64,000 bases of DNA from Bombyx mori (taxonomy: Eukaryota > Arthropoda > Insecta > Lepidoptera > Bombycidae): positions 5,751,501 through 5,815,500 of the forward strand of contig NC_085131.1 in NCBI RefSeq assembly GCF_030269925.1, written 5' to 3'. The translations under genes and the position numbers were made by a program. How positions within the stretch are numbered: the first letter of the stretch is position 1; every line of letters begins with the position of its first letter. The notes below the pieces were generated by a model that was given only the letters and a program-made list of their open reading frames with translations, did not search any database and was not told the DNA's origin. This document shows, piece by piece, positions 10,917 to 20,378 of the stretch.

Positions 10917-13900
10917 ATTGAAAGTTTACTGGTGGCCCGAAGGCCTTTCCAGTTTCACCAGGACAGGTGGGCGAGCAAAGGCTCAGCCAAGAGGGGTGGG
11001 ATTTGCTAACAACCGCCCGAGCGCCTCCGAAGGAGACCTAACAACTCAAGAGCAATTGTTTCGCGAATGAATCTACTACCGGATCGGAATCGCGACCCGC
11101 TGAGAAGATCCGGCGAGAAACTCAGCGGGCTGATGCATGGGTTAGGTTGCACGTCGACCTCTTTGTCGAGTTCGACGAGTACGGTTACCGGGATCCCTAA
11201 GCCTGCCCCTAGTATTAGAGCTGAAGGCATCTAATGCAAAGGTTATTGGATCTGATGGATCCGTAAGGACGTGTCTAGGGCGTCGACGGTGACTGGCTCC
11301 TGCATGATCAGGATTCGGGGAGTAGTCAGCGGCGGCAACGATAAGGCGATTATCATGACGCATAGCCTTATCGAAGTATCGTTCCGACGCTGACTTCATG
11401 TATTTCCGAATTGATTCGAGGCCCAGGTCGTCGTGTAGGTCAACGTTCCTCACGAACCACGGAGCCCCGACAGCTAACCTGCAAAAGCGGGATTGTAGGG
11501 ATTGGAGGGTGTCTATGTGTGTGCGGGCCGCGTGAGCGAACACCACACTCGCGTAAGTCATGACGGGCCTTATGCAAGTTTTGTAAAGTGTCACCTTGTT
11601 CCGAAGGGACATTTTACTCCGCTTACAGATCATGGGGTAGAGTCTACCGAGAATAAACGCGGCACGGTCACGGACTGATTTTATATGCGGGCGGAATGTC
11701 ATCGATGCATCCAGGGTAACGCCCAGGTACTTGACCTTCCTGGCCCAGGGTATGGGTTGTCTAAAGAGAGTAATCGGGGGTGTGAGATTCCTCCTCCTAA
11801 TCCGGGAGGAAATCCGTGTGGAGCTTCCCCTCTGAAATAGCACCGCAGTACTTTTCGCTGGGTTGACGTCTATGCGCCATTTTCGGAACCACTGTCCTAG
11901 GGCTAGGGCTGCGCTCTGAAGCTTCTTCGCGATTAGGGACTTATTTCTACTAGAATAGTAAACAGTCGTGTCGTCGGCGAATAAAGCTAAATGGGTCGGC
12001 GGCGACCGGGGAATATCGTTGACGAATAAGCTAAATAGGAGGGGTGAGAGGACAGAGCCTTGCGGGACTCCAGCTGTGAGAGGTCGTGGGGAGGAGCGGG
12101 TTCCCTCGACTCGATATCGAAAAGAGCGGTTCGACAAGAAGTCCCGTATGATGAGCACGAGACTATCCGGCACGCCCATGTTGAATAGTTTGAAAATCAA
12201 ACCATTGTGCCAGACTTTGTCGAACGCTTTTGCGACGTCGAAGAAGAGAGCTCCCGTGTATAACGGTTTTGGTCGATTAAGCCCCACAAGAATGTGCTCC
12301 GTGAGGCGGTGCACCTGTTGAACGCATGAGTGATTTGTACGGAATCCGAATTGTTCATCGATAAGAATGCCCTTGGATGAGACGAAGTCTCTGAGGCGTT
12401 TGTAGAGCAGACGCTCATACAGTTTGCCTAGAGACATGAGGAGGCTAATCGGGCGGTAGCTCGTCGGATGATTTTTTGGTTTACCGGGTTTATGTATGCC
12501 GATAACGTCCGCTTCTTTCCACACCGCGGGAAAGATACAGTTCGCCATAGTGGCATTGAAAATAGATGCCAACATCACGATGAGTTGGACGGGTAGAAGT
12601 TTAATAACGCGGTTGGATATACCGTCGGAACCGGGAGCCTTGCGAGGACGTAGGTCTTTGATCAAGTCTTTAACTTCCATCGGGGTGACGGGTGGTAACG
12701 CATCAGAGGGTGGCAAGGAGGCTCTGCGTTCTACCTCACTGTCTACTAATTCTACATGAACAGGGTCCACGGATTGAGTGCTGGGCGTGCACTGGGTTTG
12801 CAATGTATCGGCCAGCAGCTCTGCTTTTTCGTCATCATCGAACGCCGCGAGTCGGCCTGAGGGGCCTACGAGGGGGGGCATAGTTACTACCGTATCCGAT
12901 TTGAGAGTACGAGCTAAGCGGTAGTAAGACCTTTGGGAGGGCGCGAGTCCTTCTAAGAAATCAGACCATCTGGCATCTCGGACTTCGGCGATGCGAGACT
13001 TTACGTCGCGTTGTAGGGCACGCATTCGAATACGATTTTCCGCGGTAGGATACCTGTCGTAGGCGCGTATCGAGGCGTTCTTTGCTCTAAGGAGTTCCCT
13101 AATATCGTCGGACAATTTGAAGCGGTGAAGGAAGTCCTCCGCTACAACTTGTTTCGATGACCTATCTAATGTCGAGGTGATGTGTGACGTTAAGATGTCT
13201 ATGGCTTCAGCGGTATCCTGAGGAGACGGGATAGAGTCCGGGTTAAACGGGAGCGATGGTGGACCAGATTCAGCCAGGCTGATGCCCAGCGTGTGCCAAT
13301 CCACCACAGTCCTCGTGACGGGAACGGAATCGGGAGCGCGACCGAGCTTCATAACGACGGGACGGTGGTCTGAATCTAACTCTGAAACTACTTCGATCGA
13401 GTGTAAGCGCAGAGTTACGTTTTTTAATAACGCTATGTCGAGTATATCCGGGCGATGCGCGATATTTAGCGGGTAGTGAGTCGGGGTTAGCGGAGCGACG
13501 ATATCGAAGGCGAGATCATCGACTAACGCGTCAAGCCGCCTGCCATTCGGGGTTGTGGTGTGTGAGTTCCACCTGATGTGTTTACAATTTAGGTCGCCCG
13601 CCAGAATGACAGAGCTCCCCATACCGAGCAGCGCCTCGATATCACTGCTTAGAACGATCTTATCCGGTGGAAGATAAACGGACGCGATAACGATCGGCGC
13701 GTGTCCCGTCAGTGAGATTCGGCACACTGATGCTTCGATATTAGCGAGCGCGGGAGGATCGAGCGGGACGCAATGCAGGGCTCTTCTATAGTAAATGACG
13801 GTACCACCACCACGGGCAGAGAGCCTGTCGTTCCTGACCATGTTATAGTTCGCGATTTTAGGGTCACGGCGCGCGGGCTTAAGTAGGGTCTCCTGCACTA

Positions 13901-16900
13901 AAAAGATATCAATTTGGTGGTCACGCAAAAAGTCAGAAACCTGATCACGTTGATTTGCGAGACCGTAAGCGTTAAAAAATCCTATCGTTACGGATAGGGG
14001 CTTTATTCTACTTATATACGCCATTGATTACCGGCGGAGTGAGGGGAGGACGTACGTATTTAATGACGCGTATACGTCGGCGTATTCCTGCACAACGGCG
14101 ATAAAGTGTTGTGCAGTGGAGGCAGCGCGAATGGCGTCGCCCAAAGCGTTAACGCGCTCAAAGTTGATCGACTGAAAGAAGTCGATCGCTAAAGCGAGAT
14201 TGTCGGACGCGGTCGGAGGGCAAGTCGCGGGAGAGGGACGAGTCGCGGGGGCGGGACGAATCGCGGAGGAGGGAGTTGTAGCCGTGTTCGTGTACGGCAG
14301 CGGTTTTGCCCAGGCCGAGACACTGGGCACCGCCGCCGGAACGAACGCTGGCTTAGCCTGCGACGCAGAGGGTGCCGAGGCTTTGATGTCTGGGCCGGAA
14401 GCTCGGAGGCGGTTTTGGCGGGCGACGCGGCGATTTATTTTAGGGGCTCGGGGGCAACCACGGTAATTCGCGGGGTGACCCTGTGTTCGACACAGGACGC
14501 AGCTAGGCGGTTCCGTCGCGGTTTTTTGGTCGCGAGCGCAGAGGGCCGTGGCGTGATCGCCCAAACACTTAACACATCGGGGGCGCGCGTGACAGTTACG
14601 GGAAGAGTGCCCGTACAATTGACAGTTATGGCACTGGCTAGGAGTGCCTTTTTTATGGGGGGCTTCGACAGCGATACCAGAGAGCCTACAGACGGTCTGT
14701 GTGTTAAAGATTTTCTTACCCTCGGGGGTAGGCTGGAGAGCGACTAGAACCATATTATATGGCTCCCTACCGCGACCGGTGTGCATACGGTGCACAGAAT
14801 TCACTGGTAGGCCTTGTTCTAACAGGTCGGCTTTTACGAGCTCTACATCTAACTCTTTAGGGATTCCGCGTATTACAACGCGGAGTTCGCGCTCCTCCTG
14901 GAGCGTATACGTATGGAAACTTATACGCTCCTTACGGAGGTAAGAAGAGAGGGCCCTATGGTCGTCGGGTGTTTGAACCTTAATTTGAATGCCGTTCGCG
15001 AGGTTACGGGCATTCGTGAAATTTATATTTTTGGCCTTAAGGGCCAGGCAAACTCGATCCCAAGCTGCCTTCTCTTGAAGGATAACCGGGGGAGGGGTCT
15101 GGGTTTTATTTTGTGCCACCGGACGCGGCGACGGAGTGGCACGGGCTGGGGGCGCAACGGGAGTCTGAGGGCGGGGGCGCGACGCGTTCACGGCTTTGCT
15201 AATTTTAGCGGCCGCGGGAGCTCGAGACTCCGCGGTACGCTTCTTACCCTTCTGTACCAGGGTGAATCCATCCGTCGATGAGGCGGGGGCGAGGTCGACC
15301 TCCATGTCCGAGTCAGAGTCGGAGCACGAGGAGGCGGGTGCAGGCGACCTACGAGCAAGTGTAGGTGTTTTAGAGGGCGCGACGGAGGCCGCGGATGATC
15401 GCTCAGCTGAAACGATGGTCACGGCGGACGACGCAGCAGCTTTTCTCGCCAGTATAGGCGACACGGGAGCGGCAGGCACGACAGAGGCTGCGGTGCTCAA
15501 TGCAGAAGCTCTGCACGCAGGTACAGGCGACGCAGAAGCAGCGAGCGCGGCGGAGTCCTCGAGAGGGCTCGCAGTGTGATTGGCCTTGAAGGCCAAAAAC
15601 TCCGAGGCGAGCTGTGGGTGGCGAAGTCGGAGGAATTCCGCGAATACAGCGTCCATGATCGCTGAGTACCCAGGTGGGGCGGCCCCGGGTCTTGAAAACA
15701 CTCGCCTTGCGGCGAGGCCCCAACTTCTCGGACCTGAGCGGTTCTATTGAACACAGGTGGCAATGCGGCGCGATTACTACAGGACAAAGAAAAAGCACAA
15801 CAAAACAGAAATTACGAAAAGAAACAAAACAAATAAATACTTGCAGGAAACCACTTTGTCGGCAGATGTACCACGAACACAGAAACAACAAAAGGAAACA
15901 AAACAAATAAAAACTTCCAGAAAGAGCACTTAGTCGGCAGATGTACCACAAACACAGGCCGCGCGAACAATGGCCGGGCTAACAAAAGCCGGGCGAACAA
16001 AGACCGGGCGATCGAGTGGACGATGAGCACGTCCGCACGTGACGGGTGCCTCTATCGGAATGCCTGAATTAATGGTACGGAGGGACACCAAAATAAGTAA
16101 CAAGTATTGTTTTTTCCCTTTCATTTTTCTGGTATTTGCCCATCACTCTATCTCCTACCATTCAATTTTTTTTTTGTTTAGATAGTTGGACGACTTCAAG
16201 GTCACCTGGTTTTAAGTTATCACCGGACTCCATAAACATCAATAACGTAAATGGTTAAAACCCAAGTTGAAACATGAACTCTTAAGTATCAGTTTTAAAG
16301 TACATCAGTTGCCCCACTGACAAAACTGACAAAATTCGTTTAGTACAGAGTAGCAATTTAATAAATCCGAATGACTTATTTTATGCCCAAAGTTCTACAT
16401 AAACTTATATATTAGGATACAGCGTGGACATTATCCGGCTTCAGAGTTAGTTTGGTGGGATGTTGGCTATCAAAGAGCGAATAAATAACATTTGTGAAAA
16501 ATGTATCGGAACTCAGAGAACTCAGAGAAAGGCTCAGGTGTAACAATACAATTTTAGAGCAGAGTCTTTAACGACATCATATTCCATTATCAAATATGGC
16601 TTTTTCAATGTGACTCAGTAGGTATCGGGTCGTAAATCTCGATCCATACAAAGTTTCTGACTCGGTCAGAGCTGAAGATAGGCAGTCGTCGTCATTTTTG
16701 GAGGTATTTTTATACCAAAAACAATGGAAATAATAAAATGACAAATAAATAAAAAATAGTATCTTATCTTATCTTATCTTATCTTATCTTATACCTTTAA
16801 ACGAGCAATTCTTGTATATTAATATATACTTATATAATCTGAATCTCGGAAACGGCTCCAACGATTTTCATAAAATATAGTATACAGGGGATTTCGGGGG

Positions 16901-19900
16901 CGACAAATCGATCTAGCTACAATTTATTTTCAGAAAATGTTGTTTTATTCGTCAACTCTTCCCGACATCTATTGGCGAATAATAATACTATTTTTCTTAA
17001 TTGAGGGCAACTAACCGCTTTAAAGACACAACAAGATGGCGTTATAAAAAAAAAACCGAGTAAAGCTCGGTCATCTTCTAGTAAATTAAAGTTAGATAGA
17101 TAGATAGATATATATATATATATATATATATATAGTCAGGTCATAAGTATTGTCACACACTGAAAACTTTTCTTTTAGAATGCTGGCCACAAAAAAGTTT
17201 ATTGAATTCGAATTTCGAATTGTTCATGAAAATAAAAATAGTATACTTTTAGAATTTTACTCATTTTTAAATATGGAGTGGACGCTTAAAGAAGACCGTG
17301 TTGCAGTTATTGCGTTGCATCGTTGCGGTTACGCGCCAATTCAAAATTTTAACATACTGAAAATTTTGAATATAACCAAAAGATTCGTTTATCGTACCAT
17401 CAAACGATACAATGAAGACTCTAGTGTAGATGACAGGTCAAGAAGTGGTCGCCCTCGGTCTGTTAGGACTCCAGCAGTGATAAAAGCTGTGAAGGCGCGA
17501 ATTCAAAGAAATCCCAAACGTAAGCAGAAACTGTTGGCCCTTCAGATGGGGTTAAGCAGAACCACGGTGAAAAGTGTGTTAAATGAAGACTTAGGACTTC
17601 GGGCATATCGAAGAAAAACAGGACATCGTTTGAATGCTCGTCTAATGGACCTGAGACTGAAGAGATGCCGCGCTTTGTTGAAGCGGTACGCGGGAAAAAA
17701 ATATCGGGAAATTCTTTTTTCGGATGAAAAAATTTTTACCGTAGAAGAGAGCTACAACAAACAAAATGATAAGGTGTACGCACACAGTAGTGAAGAAGCG
17801 AGCAACCGTATTCCGCGTGTCCAACGAGGTCATTTTCCATCCTCGCTCATGGTATGGTTGGGAGTTTCTTATTGGGGCTTAACAGAGGTACATTTTTGTG
17901 AGAAAGGTGTAAAAACGAATGCAGTTTTGTATCAAAATACAGTCCTGACGAACCTTGTGGAACCTGTTTCTCATACCATGTTCAATAACAGGCACTGGAT
18001 ATTCCAACAAAATTCGGCGCCAGCTCATAGAGCGAAGAGCACACAAGACTGGCTGGCGGCGCGTGAAATCGACTTCATCCGGCACGAAGACTGGCCCTCA
18101 TCCAGTCCAGATTTGAATCCGTTAGATTACAAGATATGGCAACACTTGGAGGAAAAGGCGTGCTCAAAGCCTCATCCCAATTTGGAGTCACTCAAGACAT
18201 CCTTGATTAAGGCAGCCGCCGATATTGACATGGACCTCGTTCGTGCTGCGATAGACGACTGGCCGCGCAGATTGAAGGCCTGTATTCAAAATCACGGAGG
18301 TCATTTTGAATAAACTTTAGTGTCATAAGAATCTATGTTTTGTCAAGTTCATTTTGGTATATGAATGGTTACATAATGAATAAACTTGTTTCAATTATTT
18401 TACATTAAACATGTGACAGAATTTATGACCTGACTAGGTATATGAAAATTAATATCTAGGTAGTCCATGAGTTTGGTGGTTGACATACAAATTCTATTTA
18501 ACGAATCTCCAAAATTGCAGGTCGTTGACATTAATACTCGACAAACATTAGGATCGTATGAACGAGGTGAAGTCTGCGTTAAAGGACCCCTGGTGATGAA
18601 AGGCTACATGAATAACGATCAAGCTAATGAAGATATAAAGGACGATGAGGGTTTCCTCAAAACTGGAGATATCGGATATTATGATTCAGACGGCTGTTTC
18701 TACATAGTCGACAGACTGAAAGAACTTATCAAATACAAAGGACATCAGGTACATAAATCTGATCCTTACTAAAAAATAGTTAGTATTGTCATATTGTCCA
18801 TAAGTATACATTGTTTTTGTTGTTAAATGCATATTTGTTAAAACCTCAGCGGGGTCAGCAGTTTGGATGAGTCGACAAATTAATGATCTTCCACTGAAAG
18901 GTTTAAACTACTGGGTCGACCGTTGGTCCGAATGCTATTATTGTTCGGAACTTATAAATACGTAATTTCGTCTTATCGTTAGCGTAAAGTTATTATCATT
19001 ACAGAGCACAGCTTACACTTTAAATGAGAATCGTTTCACAAAAACTAGGTAGCTCCAGCAATGATAGAGCGCGTACTGCTGCAGCACAGCGACGTGTTGG
19101 AGTGCGGAGTGGTGGGAGCGCCCGACGAGTTGGCTGGCGAGCTGCCCACCGCCTTCGTAGTGCCCAAGCCTGACGTCACGCTCACAGAAAGAGAACTGCT
19201 AGACTTCACTAATGAACGGGTCGGTAACATAGTAACATTGCTTAGATGGGTGGACGAGCTCACAGCCCACCTGGTGTTAAGTGGTTACTGGAGCCCTTGG
19301 ACATCTACAACGTAAATGCGCCACCCACCTTGAGCTGTAAGGTCTCAGTATAGTTACAACGGCTGTCCCACCCTTTAAACCGAAACGCATTACTGCTTCA
19401 CGGCAGAAATAGGCAGGGTGGTGGTACCTACCCGTGCAGAAGCACCAGAGGTCCTACCACCAGTGTAAAAGGCTACTATAAACAAATAACAATTATCGTA
19501 AATTGTACAGCCTACTTACTCGAACACTATCCTGTTACACAGCTTCGGCGACCAGTTCGTACAGAGCATGTTTCTGAATCCTAAAAATGAGAACACGAAA
19601 AACTGTGATCGAGAGAGTCAGTACACATCACTAAATTTTTTTGAAACGTACCTTTCTCTGTAAATAGTGATGTGTAGAGAGCGCGCTTGTACAACCTAGG
19701 TACAAAACCTCTGACGCGCTCTGACGCGCGCTAATTACGCGTTCTGTTTGACGAAGACTTTACGCGATCGAGAAGTTAAAAAACTCTTACTAAGCACACC
19801 TCCTGATCGCCTGGAATTCCTTATATTTCCGTACTTTCAATCCGTAGTAGTAGTAGTAATGTTAATTTTCTTGTAAAACTTATGTTCATATAGAAGATAG

Positions 19901-20193
19901 GTCTTACTAGAAACCTCTACCAAAACGATCTATACTAAAATTAGTTTAAAAACTATTTCACATCATGTTAGTAATATTGGTAGTAGTATAAAATAGTACT
20001 TTATTACCTTATCGATATCATGAACGACTCTCTTGCACCCTGGATATGGTTGTGTGATTTGAATATTTTTTTCCAGTTATCCCCAATCACGCGAATACGA
20101 GGAGGTATATTCTTCGTGGGGGAAATCCCAAAGAATGCAACCGGAAAAATACTACGAAAAGTACTTAAAGCTAATTTAATAGCAAATAAATGA
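6811..20193 (+). CDS. Adenylate-forming acyl-CoA synthetase (luciferase/4CL-like), copy 2, nine exons
   Basis: Exons fitted by reading frame and splice sites: 6811-6936, 7200-7407, 7494-7809, 8167-8329, 8410-8555, 9104-9242, 18521-18748, 19049-19219, 20077-20193. They join in phase to 1614 bases, 537 aa, the usual size for this family. Motifs: YSSGTTGLPKG (P-loop-like A3, residues about 191-201), GYGMTE (about 330-335), TGD (414-416), DRLKELIKYKGHQ (430-442) and PKNATGKILRK with the A10 lysine near 523. Together these are the ANL superfamily set, so it should form acyl-AMP and then acyl-CoA; the acid is unknown. No luciferin activity is implied. The C-terminus is ANK, lacking peroxisomal SKL. 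Intron 6 (9243-18520) is swollen by a full-length LINE, a mariner and SINEs. The exon 8 donor is an atypical gtcggt with a SINE starting about 18 bases later. Confidence 0.88.
9355..9810 (-). repeat. Nested LINE tails
   Basis: The segment 9407-9632 on the - strand is a 5'-truncated copy of the 3' end of the Jockey-clade LINE at 10862-16064, with a T-rich start in place of the poly-A. On either side (about 9378-9405 and 9740-9800) are diverged + strand pieces of a related LINE tail. The - strand copy therefore seems to have landed inside an older tail. Confidence 0.6.
9905..10095 (-). repeat. tRNA-derived head of the SINE
   Basis: Read on the - strand it begins GTGGCCTAAAGGATAAGA, which resembles a pol III A box. 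It then has GTGTTCGAATC, which resembles the B box, followed by the conserved linker with AACAAATGTTCACGATTG. The body that normally follows (as at 51496-51925) is missing, so this is a 3'-truncated or chimeric copy. Confidence 0.7.
10096..10850. other. Intronic AT-rich DNA
   Basis: No gene, RNA or recognised repeat apart from T-runs. It lies inside intron 6 of the acyl-CoA-synthetase-like gene. Confidence 0.4.
11142..14024 (-). CDS. LINE ORF2: endonuclease-reverse transcriptase (960 aa)
   Basis: The N-terminal ~230 residues form an APE-type endonuclease: FFNAYGLANQRDQV, VQETLL (catalytic Glu region), AGDLNCKHIRWNS and SDHRPVVMKL (Asp/His pair). The reverse transcriptase follows, with SYRPISLLMSLGKLYERLL, FDVAKAFDKVWHNGL, PQGSVLSPLLF and FADD at residues 682-685 (active-site Asp pair; Phe replaces the commoner Tyr, as in Jockey relatives). 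The C-terminus is basic and lacks the CCHC seen in R1-type elements. It starts three bases after the ORF1 stop. ORF2 would nick target DNA and copy the element RNA. No stop or frameshift is seen. Confidence 0.93.
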   Translation of the reverse strand: MAYISRIKPLSVTIGFFNAYGLANQRDQVSDFLRDHQIDIFLVQETLLKPARRDPKIANYNMVRNDRLSARGGGTVIYYRRALHCVPLDPPALANIEASVCRISLTGHAPIVIASVYLPPDKIVLSSDIEALLGMGSSVILAGDLNCKHIRWNSHTTTPNGRRLDALVDDLAFDIVAPLTPTHYPLNIAHRPDILDIALLKNVTLRLHSIEVVSELDSDHRPVVMKLGRAPDSVPVTRTVVDWHTLGISLAESGPPSLPFNPDSIPSPQDTAEAIDILTSHITSTLDRSSKQVVAEDFLHRFKLSDDIRELLRAKNASIRAYDRYPTAENRIRMRALQRDVKSRIAEVRDARWSDFLEGLAPSQRSYYRLARTLKSDTVVTMPPLVGPSGRLAAFDDDEKAELLADTLQTQCTPSTQSVDPVHVELVDSEVERRASLPPSDALPPVTPMEVKDLIKDLRPRKAPGSDGISNRVIKLLPVQLIVMLASIFNATMANCIFPAVWKEADVIGIHKPGKPKNHPTSYRPISLLMSLGKLYERLLYKRLRDFVSSKGILIDEQFGFRTNHSCVQQVHRLTEHILVGLNRPKPLYTGALFFDVAKAFDKVWHNGLIFKLFNMGVPDSLVLIIRDFLSNRSFRYRVEGTRSSPRPLTAGVPQGSVLSPLLFSLFVNDIPRSPPTHLALFADDTTVYYSSRNKSLIAKKLQSAALALGQWFRKWRIDVNPAKSTAVLFQRGSSTRISSRIRRRNLTPPITLFRQPIPWARKVKYLGVTLDASMTFRPHIKSVRDRAAFILGRLYPMICKRSKMSLRNKVTLYKTCIRPVMTYASVVFAHAARTHIDTLQSLQSRFCRLAVGAPWFVRNVDLHDDLGLESIRKYMKSASERYFDKAMRHDNRLIVAAADYSPNPDHAGASHRRRPRHVLTDPSDPITFALDAFSSNTRGRLRDPGNRTRRTRQRGRRAT
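14028..15701 (-). CDS. LINE ORF1: Gag-like nucleic-acid-binding protein (557 aa)
   Basis: The first ~230 residues are Ala/Ser/Pro-rich and low complexity. A PRE_C2HC-like region follows (LRVVIRGIPKELDVELVKAD). Three zinc knuckles come next at about residues 357-410: CHNCQLYGHSSRNC (CX2CX4HX4C), CVKCLGDHATALC (CX2CX3HX4C) and CVLCRTQGHPANYRGC (CX2CX4HX6C). This order is typical of Jockey-clade Gag proteins, which coat the element RNA and target it to the nucleus. The tail is Ala/Pro/Thr-rich. It differs from the ORF1 at 40926-42599 by only a handful of residues. Confidence 0.92.
   Translation of the reverse strand: MFSRPGAAPPGYSAIMDAVFAEFLRLRHPQLASEFLAFKANHTASPLEDSAALAASASPVPACRASALSTAASVVPAAPVSPILARKAAASSAVTIVSAERSSAASVAPSKTPTLARRSPAPASSCSDSDSDMEVDLAPASSTDGFTLVQKGKKRTAESRAPAAAKISKAVNASRPRPQTPVAPPARATPSPRPVAQNKTQTPPPVILQEKAAWDRVCLALKAKNINFTNARNLANGIQIKVQTPDDHRALSSYLRKERISFHTYTLQEERELRVVIRGIPKELDVELVKADLLEQGLPVNSVHRMHTGRGREPYNMVLVALQPTPEGKKIFNTQTVCRLSGIAVEAPHKKGTPSQCHNCQLYGHSSRNCHARPRCVKCLGDHATALCARDQKTATEPPSCVLCRTQGHPANYRGCPRAPKINRRVARQNRLRASGPDIKASAPSASQAKPAFVPAAVPSVSAWAKPLPYTNTATTPSSAIRPAPATRPSPATCPPTASDNLALAIDFFQSINFERVNALGDAIRAASTAQHFIAVVQEYADVYASLNTYVLPSLRR
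16165..16400 (-). repeat. Highly diverged SINE copy
   Basis: The order of landmarks matches the antisense SINE body (T-run, then an ACCTGG-type block, a CATAAACATC block and a GTTGCCCC block), but with many substitutions. It is an old insertion inside intron 6. Confidence 0.5.
16420..16680 (+). pseudogene. Relict DD37D mariner fragment
   Basis: The sequence ACAGCGTGGACATTATCCGG corresponds to the VQRGHYP region of the mariner pseudogene at 2071-2845. The following bases track that copy through the region before its second catalytic Asp. Frames are broken throughout, and no terminal repeat is seen. Confidence 0.6.
16761..16790 (+). repeat. (ATCTT)6 microsatellite
   Basis: Six perfect tandem copies of a 5-base unit. 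Likely length-polymorphic. Confidence 0.95.
17093..17134 (+). repeat. (GATA)n/(TA)n simple repeat at a mariner insertion site
   Basis: A few GATA units grade into about 14 TA units, the last of which is the TA flanking the mariner that starts at 17135. Mariners insert at TA, so a TA run is a ready target. Confidence 0.9.
17135..18434 (+). mobile_element. Complete DD37D (mori/maT-type) mariner
   Basis: The element is 1300 bases long and flanked by TA on both sides (17133-17134, 18435-18436). The ends form an imperfect terminal inverted repeat: the left begins GTCAGGTCATAAGTATTGTC and the right, on the - strand, GTCAGGTCATAAATTCTGTC. It contains one transposase ORF. It lies in sense orientation inside intron 6, 86 bases upstream of exon 7. 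Confidence 0.92.
17273..18313 (+). CDS. DD37D mariner transposase, open frame but catalytic Asp replaced by Asn
   Basis: The protein has 346 aa from the Met at 17273, which begins MEWTLKEDRV and matches the start of the relative at 2071. The frame is open further upstream, but that part falls in the TIR and leader. An N-terminal HTH pair is followed by the GRPRSVRT hook-like linker, then FSDEKIF (Asp151), QQNSAPAH (Asn247 where relatives have Asp) and SSSPDLNPLDYKIW (Asp285). The 37-residue spacing defines the DD37D class. The codon at 18011-18013 is AAT, while both other copies in the window keep Asp there. The enzyme should bind its ends but not cut or join DNA. Confidence 0.9.
   Translation: MEWTLKEDRVAVIALHRCGYAPIQNFNILKILNITKRFVYRTIKRYNEDSSVDDRSRSGRPRSVRTPAVIKAVKARIQRNPKRKQKLLALQMGLSRTTVKSVLNEDLGLRAYRRKTGHRLNARLMDLRLKRCRALLKRYAGKKYREILFSDEKIFTVEESYNKQNDKVYAHSSEEASNRIPRVQRGHFPSSLMVWLGVSYWGLTEVHFCEKGVKTNAVLYQNTVLTNLVEPVSHTMFNNRHWIFQQNSAPAHRAKSTQDWLAAREIDFIRHEDWPSSSPDLNPLDYKIWQHLEEKACSKPHPNLESLKTSLIKAAADIDMDLVRAAIDDWPRRLKACIQNHGGHFE
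19238..19470 (-). repeat. SINE body in intron 8, adjacent to a splice donor
   Basis: Starting with ATTGCTTAGATGGGTGGACG, this is an antisense, headless copy of the SINE found complete at 49873-50316. It begins about 18 bases after the end of exon 8. It is fairly well preserved and therefore fairly recent. Confidence 0.85.
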
Positions 20194-20378
20194 AATTGGT
20201 ATATAACAAAAATGTGGATCATTCTATATTAAATTATTATATAAGTAATTGTTTAATCAATTTCAGAAATAAAAAGCTTTTTTTAATTCAAAATCATGAT
20301 TCATTACGTTACCTAATCTCCCCCGTGACTTGAAAACAATGTACAACGACATAGTCATTACTTAAATTAGATGTAATA

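Larger units (their letters stand above)
10862..16064 (-). mobile_element. Full-length Jockey-clade LINE, copy 1 (both ORFs open)
   Basis: The element is flanked by an 11-base target-site duplication, TGAATTAATGG, at 10851-10861 and 16065-16075. Its 3' poly-A appears as a long T-run at 10862-10913. On the - strand it has a 5' UTR of about 360 bases, ORF1 (14028-15701), ORF2 (11142-14024) and a 3' UTR. The 5' end reads CATTCCGATAGAGGCACC in both full-length copies in this window, which defines the true element start. It sits antisense in intron 6 of the acyl-CoA-synthetase-like gene. Both ORFs are open and the duplication is perfect, so it is probably young. I cannot name it confidently among Bombyx LINEs. 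Confidence 0.93.

Noticed and set aside
14200..15579. Long + strand frames opposite LINE ORF1 (also 11968-12883 opposite ORF2)
   Set aside because: These are shadows of GC-rich codons; the - strand frames carry the zinc knuckles and RT motifs.
16751..17134. CRISPR-like array of short repeats
   Set aside because: These are microsatellites without unique spacers, in a eukaryotic genome.
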